A stretch of 64,000 nt of DNA from Blastomussa wellsi (Eukaryota; Cnidaria; Anthozoa; Scleractinia; Plerogyridae): contig OX393573.1 of assembly GCA_947652115.1 (NCBI GenBank), positions 12,584,362 through 12,648,361 of the forward strand. The letters are read 5' to 3'. A program made the translations under genes and the position numbers. Under the pieces are notes generated by a model. The model worked only from the letters and a program-made list of their open reading frames with translations, ran no database searches and was not told the origin of the DNA. Shown piece by piece: positions 1 through 11,940 of this stretch. Every line of letters starts with the position of its first letter. Positions within the stretch are counted from its first letter, which is position 1.

Positions 1-300
1 GTCTATTTTTATGGCGTGAGCCTTAGATAGGGTACCTAAATTGTTTTATTTGGTTATTTTGCAATTTGCAGTGCGTATACGTAAACAACACGCTAAACGT
101 AAAAGAAAAGGTCTGTCAGACTGAAAATGCACGGAACGAAAAAAAGTTGACCCGTTTTCACCTTTCTTAGTTTTTGTTTTGTTTTCCTTGAAAAGGGGTG
201 CCATTTTTCGGGTTCGGTCCTTAAATATGGTATCAAATTCCGTTTACTTAAATGTTAAATAGGGTCAAGGTTTAAGAACCTTCGCGGCACACACCTATCC
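1..300 (+). repeat. Dispersed repeat, copy 1 (inverted partner near 25001-25280)
   Basis: The stretch from about 30 to 300 matches the reverse complement of 25001-25280 over several blocks, including the sequence around GTATCAAATTCCGTTTACTT and the block around GCAATTTGCAGTGCG. The copies differ by many substitutions and small indels, so this is an old dispersed repeat. No coding frame was recognised. Its class is unknown. Confidence 0.6.
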
Positions 301-2285
301 AAATTTAAGGGAGTACCCCCCTTCCCGTATATAAGAGATATATAAAAGTTTATTAAAAACTAGATTGTAGTATATTGCATTTGCTGAAGTTGATTGGCTT
401 AGAGGCGATGGTATATGAGCTCACACGCCGTTGACATACAAATATGGTACGTTTACGCGTAAAAGAATGTATTCTTAGCAATGTTTGTCCAATATGTTTT
501 GGGCGTTTTCAATAAAACAATTATTCCACTCCCGCGCGCCTCGTTGGCTATCTACAATGTCATACGCGCGCTTGTGGAAAAATTGTTAAATATTTTTCAG
601 TTGTCGTTGCCAACTCCATAACAGTGCAGATGGCTTGTTGTGAATAATCGTCATATTTTGACGGACGCGGCCCAGACAAATTTTAAAATCTTTCAGCACA
701 ACGTCGACTAAATCTATTCCGTAAAACATATGGGGAGTGCTTTTTCTGACAAAATAAACCAAACGAGTTTTTTTTTTCTCGTGTACCCGTTAGCAATTCT
801 ATACCAGAGCAGTGTGATGCAATTTTTAAGATCCCCGCGCGAAATATATGTGATGTAACGGCGTCATCTGCCTGCCTGTATTTTTAATGACGATTTCAAT
901 TTCCCAATGATCATAAGGGTGCAAGAAATTTGACAGTTATTATAAAAAAATGAATGAGTGTAGCCCAAGCATACGAATTTTCTGCGGTTATTTTGTTCTA
1001 TTTTGTATGTCTGTGAACTTTGAATTGCATTTAGAATTTAGTGAGCGCGAATGTGTGAAAGGCGGTACGAAATTCTTGTAGAATTTCAGTGCAAAAACAT
1101 GAAACTTGTCAAAGCCCTACGGCCGCTGGCCTGCGAATACAGCCATCCTTGTTCGCTGCCGGTCCGATGGGCGCATGGCAGGAAGGATCACATCCATCTT
1201 ACGAACCGTCCCTCGGTGCCCACGTGCCGGGAGCTAAGAAAGATGGCTGGATTCGCAGGCTACACAGTTTGCCCTTCGTGTTTGGTCTTACCTCACAGTG
1301 TTTTGTCTCTTACCTCTTACCTCATATTTAATGAACCCTTGCCAATTGAGCTGGGCAAAGCTTTCAAACAAGAGTCCAAAAATATCGCAGACGAAGCGGC
1401 AGTTTTTCCTCGGCTTAAAGTAGCTCATTCGACGGCGTCATTGGTAAATACGAAGATTAATGTCTTTCTTCCCTTCTGTCTAGATCAGTGACGTTTTGGT
1501 AACTTACGGTCCTCAATTAACTTACAGAACCCAGCATGGAGCCGCCATATTGGTGTACCTCAGTGGAACAGAGGCCGGAAATAGTGTAAACATCTGGAAT
1601 TGACTTTGCCTAATACTTAAACTTCTCATATGGCTAAAACTGACGAGATGGGTATGTGTTTTTCGATTTCGATGTCACGCACCACAGGCAGGCCAAGCTC
1701 TCGATTTGAACAGTACAAACATATGGCTTCAAACTAGTAATTTCAGTGTGAACGGTCAGTGCTGGGGAAGGGGGAGAAAACAGTGGGAATTTAATTAAAC
1801 TGTGAACAGCTCTGCAAAACGTTGTCAACTTTTGAGGGTAGGGTTTAAAATGGTGTGTAGAGCAGGCGGTCGCTGGATGAAATTTAAAAATTACTACAGC
1901 AAGCATTGTTTTTGAAAATGGCCCATCGTAGGTTTACTGACTAGTATGACCCACATTGGGGAGGGAATGATGAAAACGTGTGAAAGTGCAACGAGTCGTT
2001 TGATTTCACAGTTGAGTGGTTCGCTTCAACGAACGAATGAATGAATGAAAGACTTCATTTACGTGTCAAGCGGGTCTAGCCGAGGGTAGAAACACTCTGC
2101 TAATACGGGACACCTAAAATAGATAAAATAAGTTATTAAAAATATCAAACACCGAAAATTTGACATTTACAAAAACTAAGATTTAAAAAAAAAGTTATTC
2201 ACAAGTATTGTTCCCGAAACAAGTTTGGTGGTCATGTGCTACAAAGACACAGTTTTCACATTCGTATTTTATCTTGGACGAAAGG
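301..2285. other. Intergenic stretch with one short inverted repeat and one diverged repeat
   Basis: No gene was recognised. Positions 1118-1264 form an inverted repeat whose ends read GCCTGCGAATACAGCCATC and GATGGCTGGATTCGCAGGC; the open frames at 1051-1491 run straight through it and are judged chance. Positions 1520-1660 resemble part of the duplicated segment at 27430-27640 and 31745-31940 (shared motifs GGAGCCGCCAT and GTATGTGTTTTTCGA). The rest is AT-rich and featureless by eye. Confidence 0.5.
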
Positions 2286-2777
2286 TTAATTAGTTAAACA
2301 GATCTGTCTTTTGAAAGATTGAAGAGACGGTAAGCGTTTTAAGTTAGCTGATAGTCGATTCCACAGCACAGGTCCAATATATCTTAGGGAGTGTTTCCCA
2401 TAGGTGACAGTATTAAATCTGGAAATGTGAAAATCTGCGCCTCTAAGGTTGTAAGTAAAACTTTTCATTGGGAACAAGTTTTTGATGCTCGGGGGAAACA
2501 GATCATGACTCACTTTGAACATCATGCAAGCTATATCCTGTAGCCTTCTTTCGTAAACAGTTTTTAAATTAGCTTTCTCCAGTAGTTGTTCATATGTAGA
2601 TTTCCTATATCTGAAAACTGCACGCAAACCCCTCTCCTGGGTGCGTTCGAGTTTTCTCTCGTCACTTCCTCGGAAAAAATGCCAGGTAAGATGGCAATAA
2701 GTGAGGTACGGAAGTATTGTAGCCTTAAAAAGGTGCCGTTTCGCAACGGTGGGTACAAAGTAAATAAGACAATACAC
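2286..2777 (-). mobile_element. Non-LTR retrotransposon reverse-transcriptase C-terminal fragment
   Basis: A 163-codon frame encodes the region after the catalytic palm of a LINE reverse transcriptase. Typical phrases are ILPYLTYCHLTWHF, KLERTQERGLRAVFR and YGKHSLRYIGPVLWNRLS, seen in many metazoan LINE-encoded proteins. The frame begins abruptly, with no upstream palm motif, endonuclease or nucleic-acid-binding region, so this is a 5'-truncated dead copy. It is separate in sequence from the other LINE fragment near 48 kb. The element family (CR1-, Jockey- or RTE-like) cannot be decided by eye. Confidence 0.8.
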
Positions 2778-3395
2778 ATTTTGAATCGCTTTAATATACT
2801 TATATAGTAAGCAGCTGCTTAATATCTTTTCCCATATTCTTCGGAAACCAGCAAGTTGTAGTCGGCAATTTACTCAAAATACTAGAAGATCTATTTTGGC
2901 CTGGTACTTCAGTACTACTGGTTGCACTGGAAAGAAAACAACGTGCAGGTCGAGGGCCTCATGTTTGTTAGATACGCTATTTAGAGCCAATTTAGAGTTA
3001 AATAAAGATTTTACTTACTTTTTGTGGAGAAGAATTTTCAAGCAAACGTCACACATAGGCTGGTAATGTACGCGGTCCGCTATTATACGTTCTAAGTTAC
3101 ACACAAACAAACGTTGACTCTTGCTGGACACGAATGTTGTCCTCTCCGTAAATAAACTATCCAAGGGAAAGGAACTTGTTACCTAAATGTGAATATGGCT
3201 TTTTTAATACGCACGCATTACCAAAATTTGACTTCAGCCAAAAAAAATCCTTCTTTATTAAAACTGAATTGCTGTAACAAGGAAAAAACTTACTTACCTT
3301 CCCAACACCAGCCGAATAAGAGTCAAAATACACACCAATCCACAGCGGAAGAGCTTAGAGTGATTTTGTCTTCCAGCTTTGAGCTCGTTTCAAGA

Positions 3396-4216
3396 AGTAA
3401 AATTAGGTAACATGTCCAATGCTAAATTGTTGCGACAAATTGAAGTACGGCAGCGTTTTTCATTACCAAGTGCTTTGCCCACTCAATTCCTTCGGTATGA
3501 CAAAGTACGTCAGTAAATAATTTTCTTAGGGCTATCCGTTGGAAAGAAGAAGATTACCTTTCAACTGACAATAGAACATTGACAAGCAACGGCGACACGC
3601 AGCTTGTGAAATTTATACATTACAAATCTTCCTATTAAAAGTTGTTAATTGCAACCGCTCATTTAAACAGCTAAACAGAAAATAGAGATGTTTTCTTTAA
3701 AATGAGGGACTGCGCGGGGGGTGTCTTTTTCAGTTTTTTCAGTAATTAATATATAATACTTATAAACTATAGTAAAATTAGGTAACATGTCCAATGCTAA
3801 ATTGTTGCGACAAATTGAAGTACGGCAGCGTTTTTCATTACCAAGTGCTTCGCCAACTCAATTCCTTCGGTATGATAAAGTACGTCAATAAATAATTTTC
3901 TTAGGGACTATCCGTTGTTTCAGCCTTGTACTACTTAGGCAATCGATTATTTCGATCGGGAATCAGCCATTTCTATTCACACAACCAAGGAAAGAAGATT
4001 ACCTTTCAACTGACAATAGCACATTGACAAGCAACGGCGACACGCAGCTTGTGAAATTTATACATCACAAATCTTCCTATTAAAAGTTGTTAATTGCAAC
4101 CGCTTATTTAAACAGCTAAACAGAAAATAGAGATGTTTTCTTTAAAATGAGGGGCGGCGTGGAGGGTGTCTTTTTTCAGTTTTTTCAGTAATTAATATAT
4201 AATACTTATAAACTAT
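3396..4216. repeat. Tandem duplication, two units of about 375 and 446 bp
   Basis: Unit 1 (3396-3770) and unit 2 (3771-4216) both begin with AGTAAAATTAGGTAACATG and both end in TAATACTTATAAACTATA. They are nearly identical apart from indels. Unit 2 has about 70 bp absent from unit 1 (near 3914-3984). Neither unit codes for anything recognisable. Confidence 0.85.
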
Positions 4217-5025
4217 ACACGACCTTATTAATCCTCCGAAAAAAAAAACAGCCAGCATTTGCATGAATGGTGTTTAACGAAACGACCGTAATGTTGTTAT
4301 AATATATAGATTTAGCTGATTTTGCTGGTTCTTAATAATTTCTGAAATTTCGTGCTGAAATCTACTAGCGTGCGCAATTACTTAAGAAAGATTCCACAGC
4401 TGAAATAAATAAGAATAATTAAAAAACGTCAGCCCCAATTGCAGAACTTCCACTGACAATGACCATGAAAAATTAAAACATCCTCCAGAAAGCAAAAAAT
4501 CGGACCCGAGCCCGATCAAGGAAAAAAAACAATACCTGGTCAGCGGTCAACTTAAAAAATGTGACCTCGGTGAGTCCTAAATCTGACCCACGATCTCACG
4601 ATGTGATACTGGTCAGCGGATTCCCTATTTTGGCAGCTGTCAATTGACCATAACATGGCAAAGATGTAAGCTTATCCAAAGCGACGTTGGGGCGATGTCG
4701 TGCGAACGCGGGTCATGCCGCTTGACCATGAAAAATGAAAGGCATGGTTCTCCTGTTTGTACTTTGCATGTGTGCTTGGTTATCTTATTTCTATAGGTAT
4801 GGGACTCCGCTCACACGATTAAAACAGGTGTACTGTAACAAAGTAAAGGTTGGACTCTTATCGCTCGGTTCTCTAACAAGGATGTCAAAGACTGGATGAA
4901 ACACTCCTCTGGAATCTTTATCCTCACTGGGTTTTCGGGAAAAAAGTTACCGGGTTGGCTAATTTCCCACTGGATACTTTTAAATTATCTAATGGTTTTA
5001 TACGACGAAAAATAAAGGCCTTTTC

Positions 5026-5750
5026 ATTAAAGTGGTACTACGATGATAATATTTTGTTCTTGTTCTCTTTCGATTCCGATTTTATATTTGGCCAGAATGC
5101 ACCATGCCAATCATTGCGGCTCGATTTTCGAAAAAAGTCCGTTTTTTAACGACGAATTCTTGTTTAAACTGTCCGCCATTACCAGATTCGACTTCAGTCA
5201 AGTTGGATTGAGAGAGCTGGATCGAGAGAGAAAATGGCGTCATATACTCACTAGTTTAATAGGCCATTTCCGTGTTCCCTTTTCCCTCACTTTCAAAACG
5301 AGTCTAAGTGCGAAACTATTCATATGGAAATAAGCTTGTTTTGCATGAGAGTGAAGATCGAGGTAAAACACATTTTCGCACTTAGACTCGTTTTGACGCT
5401 GAGGCAAAAGAGAACTCGGAAATGGCCTATTTTTTTACTGTGTGAACCCAGGTAATTTGGTATGCAGAACAGCAACTTGCTTCTAAAAGCTCGTGTTGCA
5501 TACTAATCAGCTGGGTTCACACATTGCAAAAACAAACTAGCGAATATTTGACGTCATTTTACCTCTCAATCCAGCTCTCTTAATGCATCTTGGCTTTAGT
5601 CGAATCTGGTAATGGCAGACAGTTTAAACAAGAATTCGTCGTTCAAAATAGAAACGGACTTATTTCGAAAATTGAGGCGCAATAATTGGCATGGTGCATT
5701 TTTGCCGGAATCGAAAGAGAACAAGAACAACATCGTAGTGCCACTTTAAT
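5026..5750. repeat. Large palindrome with nested inverted repeats in its centre
   Basis: The left arm (5026-5257) and right arm (5534-5750) are imperfect reverse complements, from ATTAAAGTGG at the outer left to CCACTTTAAT at the outer right. The centre holds a complete MITE (5259-5430) and a third small inverted repeat (about 5439-5520, GTGTGAACCCAG against CTGGGTTCACAC). The whole may be a non-autonomous DNA element that later received insertions. Short frames inside the arms are not thought to be genes. Confidence 0.8.
5259..5430. mobile_element. MITE, family with ATAGGCCATTTCC ends, copy 1
   Basis: The ends are inverted: ATAGGCCATTTCCG at the left and GGAAATGGCCTAT at the right. Inside, AAACGAGTCTAAGTGCGAAAC is mirrored by GCACTTAGACTCGTTTTG. 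A second copy of the same length class and internal sequence lies at 34096-34281, so the boundaries are supported by two independent insertions. There is no coding capacity, as expected for a MITE. Confidence 0.85.
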
Positions 5751-5994
5751 ACTGCCGTGTCCTGTTTGGCGGGAAGTTGTTGAAGATGAGGGTTTTCTGT
5801 TATGTTCATCTCTATTTAGCGGATATTATCTACTTCCCCAAGAGTGGCTGCTTTATAGTGACTAAAGCAACTGTTGAAGCCAGCAGAGGAAAGGAAGAGT
5901 ATCGTAACTATAAGAACCTAACTTTCTAAGACTAACTTTCCACTGGGTAGGGGAAAATAATCCACTGGGTAGGGTTTAAGTGGGTCTGTTACAG

Positions 5995-6693
5995 AGGGGT
6001 GTGATGAATGACTTTGGGTACTGGTGGTATGACAAGACTGAAGCTGCTGGTGAAACCGTTAATCCATCGAATAATGGCGACATGATATCGTCAGCATTTT
6101 GGCTGCTCGGCGGAAACGAGTTCAAGATCACGCGCAGTGACAACTCACAACGCACGCCTTTGCTACAGAGCACAGGTGACTGTATGGGTAGACAGACGTT
6201 CCGTGCGAAAGTCACAAGCTATGGTGACTTCAGAAATGGTGCTGTTTGGTCCCGCTGGCAGTGTCTGGGGATTTGCATAATAGAGTATGGCGGGCAGTAC
6301 CAACAAAATGAAGGTTTCCAACAGACGGCATGGGATGGGGCAGTACAAAGCTCTAATAGGATCAGATTCTGGTGTAACCGGGGCTGGAGCAGCTCTGTGC
6401 TGATGATTGGTGGAGGTGCAAGTCCTTGTTCAGGCACCGGTCACGGGGTTGGGATAACAGGCGCTAAAAAGCCTTACTTTGTAAGGGAAGACGGAGAACC
6501 TGACACAAACTTCGATCACCACCAATGGGGCTTCGTTTCCCGGGCATGCGCTTTAAACCTTTGGCTACACGGTGATCAGTGGGTCGCGGCAACCTTTCAA
6601 GGATGGTGCACACTCGCGTTGGCCAGCCGCCATGTTGTTTTGACCTGGCATGCAAGATGGCGGCATAGTCACGGTTGTTATGGAATCACGTGA
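5995..6693 (+). pseudogene. Orphan exon or pseudogene of a cnidarian fibrinogen-like secreted protein
   Basis: An open frame here encodes about 195 residues that look like a family of secreted anthozoan proteins with a fibrinogen-C-terminal-like fold: motifs FGYWWYDKT, AFWLLGGNEFKITRSD, LLQSTGDC, FRAKVTSYGDFRNG, QCLGICIIEYGGQY and a final ALNLW. A plausible splice acceptor (TCTGTTACAG) ends at 5994, so the coding part probably starts there and not at an ATG. In relatives as I recall them, the protein ends a few residues after SLNLW. Here the frame runs on for about 40 unrelated residues to a stop at 6693, and no upstream exons with a signal peptide were found. A decayed or fragmentary copy is most likely; a real terminal exon cannot be excluded. 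The family assignment is from memory of motifs. Confidence 0.45.
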
Positions 6694-7075
6694 CGCTCTC
6701 AAAACCTCTATTGGCCATTCTCGTTGCATAGGCAATTCGGGTGAGCTTCAATTTTTAACCGATCGATAAGCTGACACTGCCACACGAAAGATCACGATGA
6801 GAGTGATTGACCAAGTTTGATGCTTTTCGGTCGATCAGAGACCAAGCTATGGACCTTGAAACATAGTTGATAATCCATACAAACGTCTCAAATTGCGAGA
6901 CCGCGTCCCCCAAAATCATATAAACTATTGAAATTTTTTTATGATTTCTGATTTCCAAACAAAGTGATTTTCATCTCAGCTTCTTCCATAGTAGGCCTAT
7001 AACAGGATTTTACAGTTACCACAAAACTCATGGCTATACCAATTTTATTTACTTCTGAGGCTTTGGAAAATGGAA

Positions 7076-7253
7076 ATTCTCTACTTGCACAAATCCCATA
7101 ATACACCTCTTTTACCCCCCAAAATTTTGCATAATCATTGTTTACAATTTCTTCTGGGACATGAAGAGGTCCCAAGGGAAATCTAAAACAATGCCTATGC
7201 AAATTGTTTGGGGGGTAGAAGCGGTGTATTATGGTATTGTGCAAGTAGAGAAT
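7076..7253. mobile_element. MITE, family with ATTCTCTACTTGCACAA ends, copy 1
   Basis: The terminal inverted repeats are ATTCTCTACTTGCACAA at the left and TTGTGCAAGTAGAGAAT at the right, followed inward by CCATAATACA and TGTATTATGG. A second copy with the same ends and interior is at 59041-59229, inside an intron of the MCM3AP gene. Both have C-rich and G-rich internal tracts in matching positions. Confidence 0.85.
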
Positions 7254-9919
7254 ATACCAAAAGCAATCAGCATAAGAACCCAATGTATTTGATAGCACCT
7301 GACATTTAATTTTCAAGTTACTGCTACACTGCTGTCCATTCAGAGTGATTCTCTTCTCAGCCTGCTGCAACAGCTGTGCACCACCCAACATCCTTTGCCT
7401 TCACATCTTCAAAGTTCAGCATAAGTTTTTGTAAACCAATTCCCGAGTCCAGTCCCTACACCTTGGTTTTCTTTGCCTACAATGAATTAAATTATCACAG
7501 ACCACTGTCAGCAGTGAAACTTGGCTCCAGAGCGTTTCACTAACGTGACCAACAGCCATATTGTATTAGTGAAACAGAAGACAATATTTGCAAAAAGAGA
7601 GTTAAATTCCTACCCTGGATAAGGTCTTGTGGCATGGGGTCAAAACAAAGACAAAGACCGAAACCGGAAACCGTGTATGAAAAGCCTCTGGCACCCAGGG
7701 TATTTAATTCCCAGAGGCCAGAAAGAGTACACCAACATGGCTGCCCTTTTTTATTGTTTTGGAACACCAATATGGCTACCGTGACGTCGTGTGAAAACGC
7801 TCTATAACAAAAATGTTACTAAGTAAATGAATAAAATAAATTAAAATGATTTTAACACCATTAAAATAAATTATTAACTATTAATGATATAGCTACATCA
7901 AAATCCATTATTGTCAACGGATGCATGTTTTATTAATTTTTGTCAACTGTCCAAATTGAAAAGAAAAATCTGGATACCTTCCATAAATCAATCAATTGCC
8001 AAGAAAAACTAGTTTGGAGGGCAAAAAATTTGCCATTTTCATATATTTTTGGATGCTATATAATTAATAGGTAACAGGACTATATGCTTGTCCAATTTGG
8101 AAATAATTGGATTCAAAAAATTCCTCGAACTGCCAAATTGGACTCGGCCTATGGCCTCATCCAATTTTGCAGCCATCTGAGTTTTTTCTCATCCAATTAT
8201 TTTCAAATTGAACAGCATGTAGTCCTATTACATATACTAATTATTATTCAACAACTTGAGAAGAGCAGGGATGGTGAGTCACATTGCCAAACTCTTACTA
8301 ATTTGCAAAAGGCAAAAGGTAAAGTCTGTTTGATCTTGGTGGCCAGCCAGACTTTCCTTAATTAGCATGTAGCGACAGAGAGTATTTCAATTCTAATTTC
8401 TAAAACTACATGATTAGGCTCATTTGTTTTTGGATTGGTGCTTGTGAGTGTCCCTTTAATTGACATCATTGCCTTTAGTGTGACGACTAAATCAGCAATG
8501 GGCAGCTGCAGCCTGCCACAAACAACATACGTAATATACTTGATCAAAGCCATAACGAAATTCTATAACGTGATTGGTTATCAGCAGCACCAATTGAGAA
8601 CTGATACATATAGTACTATGGTTAGGCTTGTAACTGAACATTTTAAGAGGGCAGTTTATGCATCATGTTTGTAATTGGAAATGTACAGTAATAGGAGAGT
8701 TTGTGTCATGCCTATCTAAACTGGGAAGTACATAAGTTAAGTTATAGTCTCCTTCGCAGCCGTTATCGGGGTCATCACGCAATGCTCCTCCCCACTAATA
8801 GCTACTTAAACCCGAACCACATTCCATTCCCAATTAAAATATGCCATCACGCGTTACTTATTGTTATCGCTAAAGCCAATCACGTATAAGTAGTTTTTCA
8901 ATGATGTTCAGTTTCCAACGTGAATTCAACGACTCCCTCACGAGTCCTCAGAGATTTCCTGTGGATATACCGTACAATTCTGGTTATACATGTAAGCCCT
9001 GGGCTTGATTTGGTTCCACATGTGGACAAGGCTGTTACATGGCTTTTATAGGTTAAGTTAAGTCACGCGTCATTTGTGCAGACTGTTAGAAAGACTATTG
9101 GCTATCATTTTCTCATGCTGGCAGTTTTTCATTGTATGTCCTGTTATTTTATTTTTACAAATTTTGTTATCGCCAACGACAACCATTTTATTTTGCTGAA
9201 TATACAGAAATCAATACAGCAAAAAAATATAGACTAAAATAAGCAAGAAAATTACTCAGGATAGGAAACACTAATTGAGCTGAGTAGTTATAAAAATTAT
9301 TGGGCCTTAAAAGGGTTGTGGAAAAGAAAAGAGAAAAAAAAAAGACAAAAATGAACCAGTTATTGACAGATCAAAATTGTACGTTAATTAGCAGCAACAG
9401 GAACTTAAGCTAGCTACTAATCTAGCATTAGACATAGGAACTTAGGAATAATCACCCATATACAAATTGGGTTAAAGAAAACAAGTGGGGATTCAATTAG
9501 GTTATAGATCTACTTACAGCTTGTTTTATACAGGCTTTGAGTGCATGGAATTCCTTATCACAAGCATGTTTTGTAATGTTCTCTTTCTGTGATACACAGT
9601 GTCCATATTGAAGAGCCTAGAATACATAGGAGGCAAAGGTTTTAGGTTTTTATGCACAATTTACAAATTATTTCTACATGAAAGTACATTGCAAGAAGTA
9701 AACTTAAGCAAACTAAATTACACAAATAATGAAATATAAAATGTGCGTAGTGACCAAAGTAGCATAAGCTTTCGAGCTGGTCACTGCCACAGACAAGTAA
9801 TTGGCATGAACATGTACATAAACATGTTTAAAGGGCATGGCTTTTACACATGCCGATCCTGTCTGGGATAAGTAAGGTAAAGTCTGCATTATAAACGTGC
9901 CGCATATGGCCTGATCTCC
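7254..9919. other. Intergenic stretch, no gene recognised
   Basis: Only short frames without recognisable domains are present. Positions 8744-8793 contain a fragment that looks like one end of a common anthozoan repeat (CTTCGCAGCCGTTATCGGGG). Nothing else stands out. Confidence 0.4.
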
Positions 9920-10669
9920 TGGCATGCCCAATTGATGAAAATCAATCATTGGATAGCAATCGATATAATCAATATAATCGATAATAACTAATCAATAATT
10001 ATTATATTAAGCGGTCCGGCCTTTCCAGACCCAGCAGGGCAATATAGGCATGGAGGCAGTTTAAATGTGCCAGTGGAGCTACGATTAAAATAAGAGAAAT
10101 TATCAGAGTCTTCAAGAGAAGTTGTTATCTATGGATACGAAATTCCAGGGTGCATTCCACATAAATCCCATGGTGAAGATATGCTAAGGGTTTTGATATT
10201 CCAGCCCAAGTGTCTGGTACGCGGAAAAAATCCCACGCCATTTCGCCGGGAAATGCACCAGGCCACCAACAACCAACCATGTTCCCAGGTCTCTGCTGCA
10301 GAAGAGGTTGGCTAGATAGACTAGACTTTAACACAAATTAATGACACCACAAAAATGTAGAGTTACACCTAAAGGTTACATAAAATGTTCCCTTTGTCAC
10401 AGGCCACTGTACACCAAAATCCTCGATCGTACGCTAGTACGCTGCAAAATTTAAAATCCCACGCCGAAGATCTTCGGCATAACCTACACTGAATGCACCC
10501 TGGATGAAATTTCAAATGAATGTTTGAAAGCGATGAAAATCGATACTCACAATCTTCTTGGTGATCGATTTTCATTGATTTCTGATATTAATCGATTAAT
10601 TATTATCGATTATATTGATTGATATCGATTATATCGATTACTAGTTTTCATCGATTGGGAATGCCGGGA
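9920..10669. repeat. 750-bp segment bounded by ATCGAT-rich inverted repeats
   Basis: The left arm (about 9920-10015) and right arm (about 10575-10669) are imperfect reverse complements, each made of repeated ATCGAT, TAATCGAT and CAATATAATCGAT words with a GGCATGCCCAAT / ATTGGGAATGCC outer end. The 560-bp interior contains two related stretches in opposite orientation around a GGGTGCATTC / GAATGCACCC motif. It could be a non-autonomous DNA element. No protein was recognised. Confidence 0.6.
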
Positions 10670-11940
10670 GCTTATATCGATTTCTGACCCTGATCCGAAG
10701 TCTCGATCTATCATCTGGCCTAAACATCTCTAAATGCCTAACATTAGTTTGAGTGCAATACACGTAAGTTATGTCACCTATCATCCATGATTGACCTGAA
10801 CTGATGATTGACCTGTCCTCAACAAGGGGTTGCGGACGTTACATTTCAGCAACCCATCTCCAAATTTATTCGAGTGTACCCCTATTTCTACAGAGTTCAC
10901 ATCTAGACGACAAGCCTACCTGTGTATGGCATTCCGCAAGGAGCTTCCCGAAGCCATAAATTCTTCTGTGTGCGTTTTCTTTTGAGCTCATTGCCTCATC
11001 ATTTCTGCCCTGTTCCACAATTTTCCGCCATTTTTGAAGGCGCGAAGTGAGTGTTGGGTAATCTCGGCTGGGGGCTGGCACTGGAAAACCGAAACGGACC
11101 CAAAACCGGAAGTTCTTTCAAATTTGTAATTTGTAGGGACAAAAACAAACAAGTCATTATCAGGTCTCAACGCAATTTATGACCTTTGCAAACGCTAAAA
11201 TTAATTGACGCCAAAGTCTAAATGAGTAATTTTTACCACGCTGGTTACGTTTGATGGAACAACTGTTTACCATGCAGCTGTTGCGAAATTTGCACGATCG
11301 CGTGTCCCGTCTTGGAATACCCCCAGAAGAAAGTTCACAATTTTAATAAAAGACGAAAGTTTTTTTCTTCCAAACACTGTGATGAGCTACGTGATCTGAA
11401 GTAGGGAAAAGAAAAATATACCATGATCGCGGCAAACTGCGTGTAAATCGCCCGGAAATCATTGAATTGTTGGTGGCTCTTCCCGGGTGGCGTGCGTAAA
11501 AAGGACTTTGTTTTATTTTCCAAGCACTGGTGTTTTTGTTGATTTAGCTTTCAACACAATATTGCGTTTAGCATCAGATGACATCTGGGGATCTTCGTAA
11601 TTGGCTACCACTGGGTAAACTCCGCCCAAGTTACAAGCTATTTGCGGAAAACGTCGCTTCTGGTTCAAGACTTCGCAATATTAATAATTTCCTCGTTAAA
11701 GTTATTGCATTCAGTTATCGGCTCGACTGCGATTGTTCAATATAGCAGTCATTATGTGGCTTTTGTGTTAGCTAAAGACACCCAAATTGTAAACAAGAAT
11801 TTGAAAGGGTTGAGTGCAGGGTTGCGACGAACTGATCCGATTACTAGATTTTATCTCGTCCAAACTGTTACATTTTGGCATTCGTCTCAAGCGAAGAGTG
11901 TTCGTTTGGAAATTTTGAAGACTGAACGCGAACGGTCAAG
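10670..11940. other. Upstream region of the TSP1/F5-8C/CUB membrane protein gene
   Basis: No separate gene was recognised. This stretch should contain the promoter and 5' untranslated region of the gene starting at 11941. A frame at 11642-11944 ends directly at that start codon in another reading frame and is probably untranslated leader. No clear TATA element or other named site could be assigned. Confidence 0.4.

Noticed and set aside
1051..1491. 146-codon open frame
   Set aside because: It runs through an inverted repeat (1118-1264), has no recognisable domain, and has an overlapping frame of similar quality.
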